From: Flavobacteriaceae bacterium
GTDB taxonomy: Bacteria > Bacteroidota > Bacteroidia > Flavobacteriales > Flavobacteriaceae
Length of the DNA stretch: 12,031 nucleotides
Direction of reading: 5' to 3'
Assembly: GCA_030633225.1 (NCBI GenBank)
Contig: DAOVTF010000022.1
Span: 1-12,031, forward strand
The notes beneath the pieces are model-generated. The model had not been told where the DNA came from. It saw only the letters and a list, made by a program, of their open reading frames with translations, and did no database searches. A program made the translations under genes and the position numbers. Within the stretch, counting starts at the first letter, position 1; every line of letters begins with the position of its first letter. Below are positions 1-5,399 of the stretch, piece by piece.

Positions 1-560
1 ATTAGCTCGGTATGCGGTTCTTCTTGTCCTTCTAATGATACACCCACTACTGACATGTCCGGTTCGTCGCAACAATAAGGTATACCGAGGCTAACAAATG
101 GGTTTATAGAATTGCTACTCCTATAATAAGAGGAATAATCTTCTAACTCCATAAAATAAAATTCCATATTAGTCCCAATATTATACATTTTAATTTGACC
201 TTGCATCTCTCTAAGCTTTTGAGCTGTTGCTCCATTTCCTTTAGCATATTCCCCTTCATGTTGAATATTCGTATTAAACATGTAGTTAAACTCTGTTTTC
301 AATTTAAAGTGTTGAGAAAAGTAACTTGAACCTGTTCTCCAACTATATTGACTACCGAAAAATTTTAAATAATGTGTAACACCAAATGTCATTGTTGCAG
401 CATTAGCACTAGGAAAGTCATTTCTTTGTCCAAAATCTGTTTGATATGATGCAACACCAAATAAAATCCCAACTTCATGACTAACACTCGACTGAGAATT
501 CACGGTTTCAGTAAAGAAGAAAATTGTTAAAACGATATAAAAAGGTAAAAGTTTCTTCAT
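1..560 (-). CDS. THC0290_0291-type secreted/outer-membrane protein, C-terminus cut by window edge
   Basis: The reading frame is open from the ATG at 558-560 to the window edge, giving 186 complete codons. Residues 1 to about 22 form a signal peptide: a Lys pair, a hydrophobic stretch rich in Phe, Leu and Ile, then NSQ, a common Bacteroidota cleavage context. The mature part begins SHEVGILFGVASYQTDFGQR, then has alternating polar and aromatic residues with Gly turns (FGVTHYLKFF, HFKLKTEFNYMFNT, NPFVSLGIPY) as in an outer-membrane beta-barrel. From memory this opening and the later 'FVSLG' segment resemble the flavobacterial THC0290_0291 family, whose function is unknown and which is sometimes mislabelled glutamate dehydrogenase. 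No enzymatic motif is seen. A CC pair lies at about residues 163-164. It has its own promoter at 582-610, so it need not depend on the genes upstream. The family call is an inference; export is well supported. Confidence 0.75.
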   Translation of the reverse strand, partial: MKKLLPFYIVLTIFFFTETVNSQSSVSHEVGILFGVASYQTDFGQRNDFPSANAATMTFGVTHYLKFFGSQYSWRTGSSYFSQHFKLKTEFNYMFNTNIQHEGEYAKGNGATAQKLREMQGQIKMYNIGTNMEFYFMELEDYSSYYRSSNSINPFVSLGIPYCCDEPDMSVVGVSLEGQEEPHTEL

Positions 561-581
561 AATATTTTATGCAATTATTTA

Positions 582-610
582 CAAATATAAAAAAGATAAT
601 GTTTAATCAA
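582..610 (-). promoter_or_regulatory. Bacteroidota-type promoter for the THC0290_0291-type gene
   Basis: On the minus strand a TTG (608-610) is followed after 18 nt by TATATTTG (582-589), a full match to the TAnnTTTG -7 element of this phylum. The implied transcription start, near 575-577, leaves an untranslated leader of about 15 nt before the ATG at 560. Confidence 0.7.
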
Positions 611-645
611 CTTATTTCTAATGAAAAAGTTAAAAAAATGAATTA

Positions 646-981
646 TTACCTTTTTTCTAAATGTTTAATAGGATCCCAAAAATAATTCTCAAAATCTATT
701 ATTTTATTATCATATACTTTTATCTTTTCATTTTCTAACAATTGTTGCATTAAATTTGTTCCATTAAAATGATGCTTTCCTGTCAATAATCCTTGTTTAT
801 TTACAACTCGATGAGCTGGTACAGTTCCATCAATACCCGATGAATTTAATGCCCAGCCAACCATTCTTGCTGACCCTGGTGTGCTTAAATAATTTGCAAT
901 TGCTCCATAAGTAGTAACTTTACCATATGGGATTTGATTTACAACATCATAAACACTTTCAAAAAAACCTTTATCTTTCAT
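646..981 (-). CDS. Alkyltransferase-like protein (ATL), MGMT family, catalytic Cys replaced by Ala
   Basis: This is a 111-residue protein of the O6-alkylguanine-DNA alkyltransferase DNA-binding fold, lacking the N-terminal domain of full-length Ogt/MGMT. The helix-turn-helix region KVTTYGAIANYL...SARMVGWAL (about 21-44) carries the Tyr (Y25) and the Arg finger (R39) used to rotate and hold the flipped base. The active-site motif, PCHRV in alkyltransferases, reads PAHRVV (55-60), so the alkyl-accepting Cys is Ala56. ATL proteins of this kind bind O6-alkylguanine without repairing it and direct the lesion to nucleotide excision repair. E. coli and fission yeast ATLs have Trp here, and a Thermus ATL has Ala. 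The C-terminal FWDP motif is also typical. It follows trmB by 29 bp on the same strand, so co-transcription is likely, although no functional link between the two is evident. A direct repair role is unlikely. Confidence 0.9.
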   Translation of the reverse strand: MKDKGFFESVYDVVNQIPYGKVTTYGAIANYLSTPGSARMVGWALNSSGIDGTVPAHRVVNKQGLLTGKHHFNGTNLMQQLLENEKIKVYDNKIIDFENYFWDPIKHLEKR

Positions 982-1010
982 TTGCCAAAACTATTAAAAT
1001 ACAAATGAAA

Positions 1011-1682
1011 TTAATAGTCTGTTTTAAATTTAACATACGTAATAGGTTTGTTTTGTTTTAAATATTGATTTTCATAAAACGTTTGAATTTCTAACGCTTC
1101 CTTTGGCGGACTAGAACTATTGTAAATGTCATGATGCGCATATAAAACTTCGTGATTACCTTCGTGAAGAATCCCTAATAAATAACCATGTAAAAATTCA
1201 CTATCGGTTTTTAAATGAATAATACCTTCTTTAGATAAAATAAATTGATATTTTTTTAAAAAATCTTGATTAATCAAACGATGTTTTGTCCTCTTATATT
1301 TAATTTGAGGATCTGGAAAAGTAATCCAGATTTCCGAAACTTCATCCTTATTAAAACACAAATTAATTAATTCAATTTGTGTTCTTAAAAAAGCCACATT
1401 TGATAAATTTTCTTGAAGTGCTTCTTTGGCGCCATTCCAAAACCGTGCTCCTTTTATGTCAACTCCAATAAAATTTTTATTTGGATATTTTTTTGCAAGA
1501 GCTACTGAATATTCCCCTTTTCCGCAACCAAGCTCAAGAACTATAGGGTTATTATTATTAAAGAAAGTTGGCCACTTTCCTTGTAGTTCAAAATTACTTA
1601 AAACTTCTTCTCTTGAGGGTTGAATAACATTTTTAAATAATTCGTTCTCACGAAATCTTTTTAATTTGTTTTTACTCCCCAC
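1011..1682 (-). CDS. trmB: tRNA (guanine-N7-)-methyltransferase TrmB
   Basis: TrmB uses S-adenosylmethionine to methylate N7 of G46 in the variable loop of tRNA, in the cytosol. The 223-residue length is normal. Motif I, VLELGCGKGE (48-57), and the acidic loop GVDIKG (73-78) bind SAM. The family signature TFPDPQIKYKRTKHRL (121-136) contains the catalytic-region Asp124, and the C-terminal EIQTFYENQYL corresponds to the family's conserved T-x-Y/F-E segment. The start is taken as GTG at 1680-1682, because the N-terminus MGSKNKLKRF matches flavobacterial TrmB and no in-frame ATG lies in a suitable place. It lies 18 bp after the DUF6341 gene and 29 bp before the ATL gene, all leftward, and is probably co-transcribed from the promoter near 2001-2031. 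Confidence 0.95.
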   Translation of the reverse strand: MGSKNKLKRFRENELFKNVIQPSREEVLSNFELQGKWPTFFNNNNPIVLELGCGKGEYSVALAKKYPNKNFIGVDIKGARFWNGAKEALQENLSNVAFLRTQIELINLCFNKDEVSEIWITFPDPQIKYKRTKHRLINQDFLKKYQFILSKEGIIHLKTDSEFLHGYLLGILHEGNHEVLYAHHDIYNSSSPPKEALEIQTFYENQYLKQNKPITYVKFKTDY

Positions 1683-1700
1683 AATAATATACTAATAAAA

Positions 1701-1898
1701 TTATTCGTTTTCAGTTTTTCTAAAACTCTGTAATCGACCTAACCAATAAAATAATAATACAAGTCCAATGCTTATAAATATTGCATTAACAATATTTGAT
1801 GTCCACCACCCGTCTGTAAACCTTAAGACATCATACGGTATAAATAAAATGTTTGTGCAAAAATCAGCTATAGCTCTAAATATATTAGTTGAAATCAT
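1701..1898 (-). CDS. DUF6341-type small membrane protein
   Basis: This is a 65-residue protein with a short N-terminal amphipathic part (about 1-30, including NILFIPYDVLRF), a WW pair at 31-32, one transmembrane segment at about 37-54 (NAIFISIGLVLLFYW) and a charged tail GRLQSFRKTENE. The pattern 'F-PFDxLR ... WW ... single TM ... YW' resembles the flavobacterial family DUF6341, whose function is unknown. The divergent neighbour across 122 bp is a DUF6427 protein, and I recall the two families being found side by side in this group, which supports the call. It is the first gene of the leftward group with trmB and the ATL gene. No catalytic residues are seen. It could be a small partner of an integral membrane protein, but that is inference. 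Confidence 0.7.
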   Translation of the reverse strand: MISTNIFRAIADFCTNILFIPYDVLRFTDGWWTSNIVNAIFISIGLVLLFYWLGRLQSFRKTENE

Positions 1899-1916
1899 AT
1901 TAAAAATTTTAAAATC

Positions 1917-1934
1917 AGCCTAAACCATTAGGCT
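1917..1934. repeat. Inverted repeat (7-bp stem, 4-nt loop) in the leader of the leftward group
   Basis: AGCCTAA-ACCA-TTAGGCT is a perfect 7-bp stem. On the minus strand it lies 18 nt before the DUF6341 ATG and is followed by a broken T-rich stretch (GATTTTAAAATTTTT). This is a poor intrinsic terminator but could be a 5'-leader hairpin or weak attenuator. Confidence 0.45.
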
Positions 1935-2000
1935 TGTAATACAAAGTTTTTTATTTTCGTTGTAACTTATAAATTAATAATGAGAAAAATCCCAAAAGCA

Positions 2001-2031
2001 CAAAAATAAACAATATCATTATGATTGCCAA
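2001..2031 (-). promoter_or_regulatory. Candidate promoter for DUF6341-trmB-ATL
   Basis: On the minus strand a TTG (2029-2031) is followed after 20 nt by TATTTTTG (2001-2008), which fits the TTG/TAnnTTTG pattern. The predicted start near 1994-1996 gives a leader of about 95 nt containing the hairpin at 1917-1934. The -33 part overlaps the first codons of the divergent DUF6427 gene. Confidence 0.5.
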
Positions 2032-2944
2032 TTTTTTTAATAAAACAAGACCAATAAATTTTTTGTTATTATCAATATTGATGCTTATTGTTTTTGTAAT
2101 TAATACTTGGTCTGTTCAATCAAATGAATTTACTTTCGGATTATTTTTTAAAAAAAGTGTTTTTCTAACTCTTTCAATTCTAAGTATCTTTGTTATTAGT
2201 TTTATTCTTAGAAAAAACCTTTTAACCGAGAATAATAGTTATGCATTACTTTTTTTTATTTTATTCTTTGGTTTGTTTCAATATTCTTTTCATAATGAAA
2301 AAATATTACTTTCTAATTTTGTCCTACTATTTGCCTTTAGAAGAATTTATAGTCTAAGAACATCATTAAAACCGAAAGAAAAAATATTTGATAGTGCGTT
2401 GTGGGTTGGTGTTGCTAGCTTATTTTATATATGGAGCTCGCTATATTTAATTCTTGTTTATTTTGCTATTTTTATCTTTAATAAAAGAAATTGGAGAAAT
2501 ATATTTATACCTATAATTGGTTTTATAACTCCTGTTTTTCTATTTTATATATATTTATTGGTTATAGATAATGTGTCAGGATTTAATGAAGTATTGGATT
2601 TAAATTTTAGTTTAGATCTTCAAAATTATTCCCTTTATCCAATTGTAATTTCAATATCTACTTTGATAATATTTACTTCAGTTTCAATTTTTCCAACAAC
2701 TAAAAAATTCTTATTAGCAAAAATTGATCAAAAATCTACTTGGTTTGTGCTTTTGTTTCATATCTTAATATCACTAATTATTGTAATGCTTGCTCCTGAA
2801 AAAAATGGTTCTGAGTTTGTGTTTTTATTCTTTCCTTTAAGTATTTTATTTGCTGATTACATTCAAATATTAAAAAAATATTGGATTAAAGAAGCTATTA
2901 TATACGTGTTTTTAATAGTTTTAGTAATTGTGATTTTAGTTTAA
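2021..2944 (+). CDS. DUF6427 family polytopic membrane protein
   Basis: This 307-residue protein is mostly hydrophobic, with about nine or ten predicted membrane segments, near residues 13-29, 46-64, 73-88, 93-109, 126-153, 160-183, 205-223, 241-258, 263-282 and 291-307. The opening MIANFFNKTRPINFLLLSIL and a central Leu/Phe/Ile-rich body match what I recall of flavobacterial DUF6427, a family of unknown function. Polar or charged points between segments include FRRIYSLR (106-113), KPKEKIFD (118-125) and a late 'APEKNGSEF' loop (258-266). The spacing resembles polytopic membrane glycosyltransferases or O-antigen ligase-like proteins, but no motif proves that. It is a single gene on its strand, divergent from the DUF6341 group and ending one base from the convergent upp stop. 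No strong promoter of its own is seen; the best candidate upstream -7 box is imperfect. Confidence 0.8.
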   Translation: MIANFFNKTRPINFLLLSILMLIVFVINTWSVQSNEFTFGLFFKKSVFLTLSILSIFVISFILRKNLLTENNSYALLFFILFFGLFQYSFHNEKILLSNFVLLFAFRRIYSLRTSLKPKEKIFDSALWVGVASLFYIWSSLYLILVYFAIFIFNKRNWRNIFIPIIGFITPVFLFYIYLLVIDNVSGFNEVLDLNFSLDLQNYSLYPIVISISTLIIFTSVSIFPTTKKFLLAKIDQKSTWFVLLFHILISLIIVMLAPEKNGSEFVFLFFPLSILFADYIQILKKYWIKEAIIYVFLIVLVIVILV

Positions 2945-2945
2945 A

Positions 2946-3596
2946 TTATAGCTTTGGTCCAAAAGCTAAATCTCCAGCATCACCTAATCCAGGAATAATA
3001 TAGCCTTTACTATTTAGTTTTTGATCAATAGTTGCAACCCATAAATTAGTGTTTTTTGGAAAATGTTTTGAGACAAAATCAATTCCTTCTTGTGCAGCAA
3101 TAACCGAAATTATATGTATCTGTTTATTTTTACCGTACTTTTTAAGAGTGTCGTATACTGCAACTAATGAGTTTCCTGTTGCTAACATAGGATCCGCCAA
3201 TATTAGAATTTTACTATCTAGACTTGGAGTTGCTAAATATTCTACTTTAATTTCAAAATCTTCTTTAGTTAGATGATGTCTATATGCGGAAATAAAAGCA
3301 TTTTCTATTGAATCAAAATAATTCAAAATACCTTGATGTAATGGTAAACCAGCTCTTAAAACAGAACATAATACAAGTTTATCATTTAAAATTGGTACTG
3401 TTTTTTCTCCTAAAGGAGTAATAACATTTATAGATGAATAATTAAGGTTTTTACTCATTTCATAACTCAATATTTCTCCAATACGTTCAATATTCCTTCT
3501 AAAACGCATCGAATCTTTTTGAATTTTAACATCTCTTATTTCTGTAACAAAATTGCTTAGTATTGAATTATTAGCGCTAAAATTAAAAACTTCCAT
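2946..3596 (-). CDS. upp: Uracil phosphoribosyltransferase
   Basis: Upp converts uracil and PRPP to UMP and pyrophosphate, the pyrimidine salvage step, in the cytosol. The 216-residue length is usual. The substrate-contacting VLRAGLP (79-85), the PRPP-binding loop LILADPMLATGNS (131-143) and the C-terminal uracil-binding signature GYIIPGLGDAGD (198-209) are all intact, followed by the standard AFGPKL ending. The ATG at 3594-3596 begins MEVFNF and fits the family N-terminus. It is a single leftward gene with its own candidate promoter (3613-3646), and a perfect 13-bp direct repeat flanks the -7 box. Its stop codon is one base from the convergent DUF6427 stop, with no terminator hairpin visible between them, so antisense readthrough is possible. 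Confidence 0.97.
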   Translation of the reverse strand: MEVFNFSANNSILSNFVTEIRDVKIQKDSMRFRRNIERIGEILSYEMSKNLNYSSINVITPLGEKTVPILNDKLVLCSVLRAGLPLHQGILNYFDSIENAFISAYRHHLTKEDFEIKVEYLATPSLDSKILILADPMLATGNSLVAVYDTLKKYGKNKQIHIISVIAAQEGIDFVSKHFPKNTNLWVATIDQKLNSKGYIIPGLGDAGDLAFGPKL

Positions 3597-3599
3597 CTT

Positions 3600-3630
3600 A
3601 TATAAATTTAAACAAAGATATAAATTTAAA
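3600..3630. repeat. Perfect 13-bp direct repeat around the upp promoter
   Basis: ATATAAATTTAAA occurs at 3600-3612 and again at 3618-3630, an 18-bp period. The two copies flank the upp -7 box at 3613-3620, and the core TAAATTTA is itself palindromic. It could be an operator for a dimeric regulator, or chance in AT-rich DNA. Confidence 0.6.
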
Positions 3631-3646
3631 AGATTGATATGCTCAA
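3613..3646 (-). promoter_or_regulatory. Candidate upp promoter
   Basis: On the minus strand TATCTTTG (3613-3620) matches TAnnTTTG fully. The nearest TTG (3644-3646) is 23 nt upstream, longer than the usual spacing of about 19. The implied start lies just before the ATG, giving a leader of only about 10-15 nt. Confidence 0.5.
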
Positions 3647-3730
3647 ATTAAATTGGTTAATAATTTCATTAAGTGATGTGTTTTTTTTAACTTTACTTGC
3701 TAATAACTAACCCTAAAAACAAAAAATAAT

Positions 3731-4174
3731 ATGGGAATTTTTAATTTTTCAAAAGACGCAGGTGAAGAAACAATAGATGCAGCTGCCGCGAATAATATAA
3801 ATGCTAGTAAATTAATTGACGGTATTGAATCCAGAGGATTTGATATCAAAGATCTTGACATTGAGATGGATGGTGATACCGTAAAAGTATGGGGTACAGC
3901 TGCCGATCAAGCTACTCGAGAAAAAATATTATTAGCACTTGGTAATACACAAGGAATTGCTAATGTTGAAGATAATATGACTACTGCATTTCCTCAACCA
4001 GAAGCAAAATTTCACACAGTAGAAAGTGGAGAGTCATTAAGTTTAATTGCTAAAAAATATTATGGTGATGTAATGAAATACAACAGTATTTTTGAAGCCA
4101 ATCAACCATTATTATCTTCTCCAGATAAAATTTACCCTGGACAGGTATTAAGAATTCCTAATTTGGAAAACTAA
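3731..4174 (+). CDS. BON-LysM protein, Kbp/YgaU-like (potassium-binding protein homologue)
   Basis: The protein has 147 residues and no signal peptide, so it is likely cytosolic. After an N-terminal MGIFNFSKDAGEE, which closely matches E. coli Kbp (YgaU), there is a BON domain at about 25-86 (INASKLIDGIESRG, then ILLALGNTQGIANVEDNM) and a C-terminal LysM domain at about 94-143 (FHTVESGESLSLIAKKYYG, then FEANQPLL and IYPGQVLRIP). E. coli Kbp has the same architecture and length and is a cytosolic K+-binding sensor. A similar role is likely here but is inferred from similarity. The LysM module in such proteins need not bind peptidoglycan. It is a single-gene unit with a strong terminator directly downstream (4199-4237). 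A partial -7 element (TAACTTTA, about 3689-3696) lies upstream without a matching -33 TTG. Confidence 0.9.
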   Translation: MGIFNFSKDAGEETIDAAAANNINASKLIDGIESRGFDIKDLDIEMDGDTVKVWGTAADQATREKILLALGNTQGIANVEDNMTTAFPQPEAKFHTVESGESLSLIAKKYYGDVMKYNSIFEANQPLLSSPDKIYPGQVLRIPNLEN

Positions 4175-4198
4175 ATTTATTGACTACCCTTACTTTAG

Positions 4199-4237
4199 GT
4201 GTCCTTGAAATATAATATTTTTGAGGACACTTTTTTT
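4199..4237 (+). terminator. Intrinsic terminator of the Kbp-like gene
   Basis: GTGTCCTT (4199-4206) pairs with GAGGACAC (4223-4230), 8 bp including one T-G pair, around a 16-nt AT-rich loop, followed directly by seven T (4231-4237). It begins 25 nt after the stop codon. It has no T-tract on the other strand, so it does not stop the convergent GT9 transcript. Confidence 0.88.
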
Positions 4238-4246
4238 ATTGTGCTT

Positions 4247-5281
4247 TCAAATAATATCTTCAATTTTTTCAATAATCTGATTTGGAGAAATTGTTCGCAT
4301 AACATCTTCATAACCATCACAAACTTTATTACCATATATTGAACATGGAATATCTGGATATTTATTTAGATCTGGAATCAAAGCAAAATCCATAAGTTGT
4401 TCAAAGGGATAAAACCCAGTAAATGGATGTGTTATCCCCCAAACGGTAATCGTTTTTACTCCTTGCATTGCGGCTAAATGTGCATTTGCAGAATCCATAC
4501 TAACCATACAATCTAAGTGTGAAATTACACTTAACTCATCGCTTAGTTTTACTTTTCCTGCAAGTGAAATTACGTTTTTATATTTACTTTCAATTGAATG
4601 TAATTTTTCAATTTCTTTTTTCCCACCTCCAAAAAGCAATATCTGATAATTGTTATTTTCGCTGAGTTTTGAAATTACTTTTTCCATTAAATCAAATGGA
4701 TACATTTTAGAATTATACTGTGCAAACGGAGCAATCCCTATTTTTTTTATTTTCTCTTTCCCAACTAAATCAATAACGTTTTTAGGTAACATTTCTTTCT
4801 TAGGGAATTCGTGTTTACTTAAATCTAATTGAAAACCTAAATCTCTAAAAACATCTGAATAACGTTCATGTGTAGATTTTAGTTGCTTAAATATTTTATT
4901 TTCTATTCTTGTTAAAGCTTTCTTTTCTGCTCTTCCTTTGTCAATTGTCATACTTTTAATTCCTGAAAAGGATAAAAATAATCGTATTATTTTAGATCTT
5001 AATACATTATGAATATCAGCAACAGCATCAATATCTAACTTTATTAATTCATTTGATAGCTTGAATAAACCTATAATTCCTTTATGATCTTTATCAACAT
5101 CAGCTGCATAAAAATTAACATTCGGAATGTTTTCAAACATAGGTTTTAAAAATGCTCTTGATAAAAAAGTGATTTTTACATTTGGATTCTGAGAAGTAAA
5201 TGCCCTTAAAACCGGAACACTCATGGCAACATCTCCCATTGCCGAAAGTCGAATTACTAAAATATGTTTTGGAACACTCAA
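4247..5281 (-). CDS. Glycosyltransferase family 9 (heptosyltransferase-like)
   Basis: The 344-residue protein has the GT-B fold of ADP-heptose:LPS heptosyltransferases. The N-terminal signature HILVIRLSAMGDVAMSVPVL (6-25) contains the conserved Asp17, the likely catalytic base. The second domain begins near 178 (KKIGIAPFAQYNSK) and includes LLFGGG (215-220) and the nucleotide-sugar site SMDSANAHLAA (261-271), followed by WGITHPFTGF (281-290). It probably adds a sugar to lipid A-core or another surface glycan on the cytosolic side of the inner membrane; donor and acceptor cannot be read from sequence. The start is TTG at 5279-5281: no upstream in-frame ATG exists, and the next ATG (residue 15) would delete the conserved first strand. 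It lies downstream of the aromatic-operon terminator, whose T-tract ends about 5 nt before this start. kdsA at the right edge is functionally related but not linked. Confidence 0.9.
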   Translation of the reverse strand: MSVPKHILVIRLSAMGDVAMSVPVLRAFTSQNPNVKITFLSRAFLKPMFENIPNVNFYAADVDKDHKGIIGLFKLSNELIKLDIDAVADIHNVLRSKIIRLFLSFSGIKSMTIDKGRAEKKALTRIENKIFKQLKSTHERYSDVFRDLGFQLDLSKHEFPKKEMLPKNVIDLVGKEKIKKIGIAPFAQYNSKMYPFDLMEKVISKLSENNNYQILLFGGGKKEIEKLHSIESKYKNVISLAGKVKLSDELSVISHLDCMVSMDSANAHLAAMQGVKTITVWGITHPFTGFYPFEQLMDFALIPDLNKYPDIPCSIYGNKVCDGYEDVMRTISPNQIIEKIEDII

Positions 5282-5285
5282 ATTA

Positions 5286-5320
5286 CTAAAAATAAAAACC
5301 TCCCCAAATATAGGAAGGTT
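5286..5320 (-). terminator. Intrinsic terminator of the aromatic amino-acid operon
   Basis: On the minus strand AACCTTCC (5313-5320) pairs with GGGAGGTT (5297-5304), 8 bp with one T-G pair and an 8-nt loop, followed by a T-rich tail TTTATTTTT. It lies about 80 nt after the DAHP synthase stop and ends just before the GT9 start. The loop (5305-5312) reads TATATTTG, a perfect -7 element. Confidence 0.8.
5305..5312 (-). promoter_or_regulatory. Possible GT9 -7 element inside the terminator loop
   Basis: TATATTTG on the minus strand matches TAnnTTTG exactly and would place transcription start about 17-20 nt before the GT9 TTG start. No TTG lies at the usual spacing upstream (the nearest is 27 nt away), so the promoter is only tentative. 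Confidence 0.35.
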
Positions 5321-5399
5321 CTATAAATAAAATTCTAATCAAAAGCTTCAAATTTAAAATCAGATATTTTTGAAATCACTATGCTCTTTAATTCTTAAT

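Noticed and set aside
226..560. Possibility that the left-edge protein is glutamate dehydrogenase.
   Set aside because: It has a signal peptide and beta-strand pattern, with no Rossmann or dehydrogenase motif. Such a label would be a misannotation.
1951..2019. 22-aa hydrophobic minus-strand frame overlapping the DUF6427/DUF6341 gap.
   Set aside because: Its ATG lies upstream of the candidate -7 box, and hydrophobic short frames are common in AT-rich DNA. There is no ribosome-binding or conservation evidence.
4650..4832. Plus-strand frame inside the GT9 gene, and similar antisense frames at 1426-1623, 3049-3276, 5534-5749, 6211-6498, 7676-7966 and 10159-10458.
   Set aside because: All lie opposite well-conserved genes, have no family features and are explained by the opposite strand's codon pattern.
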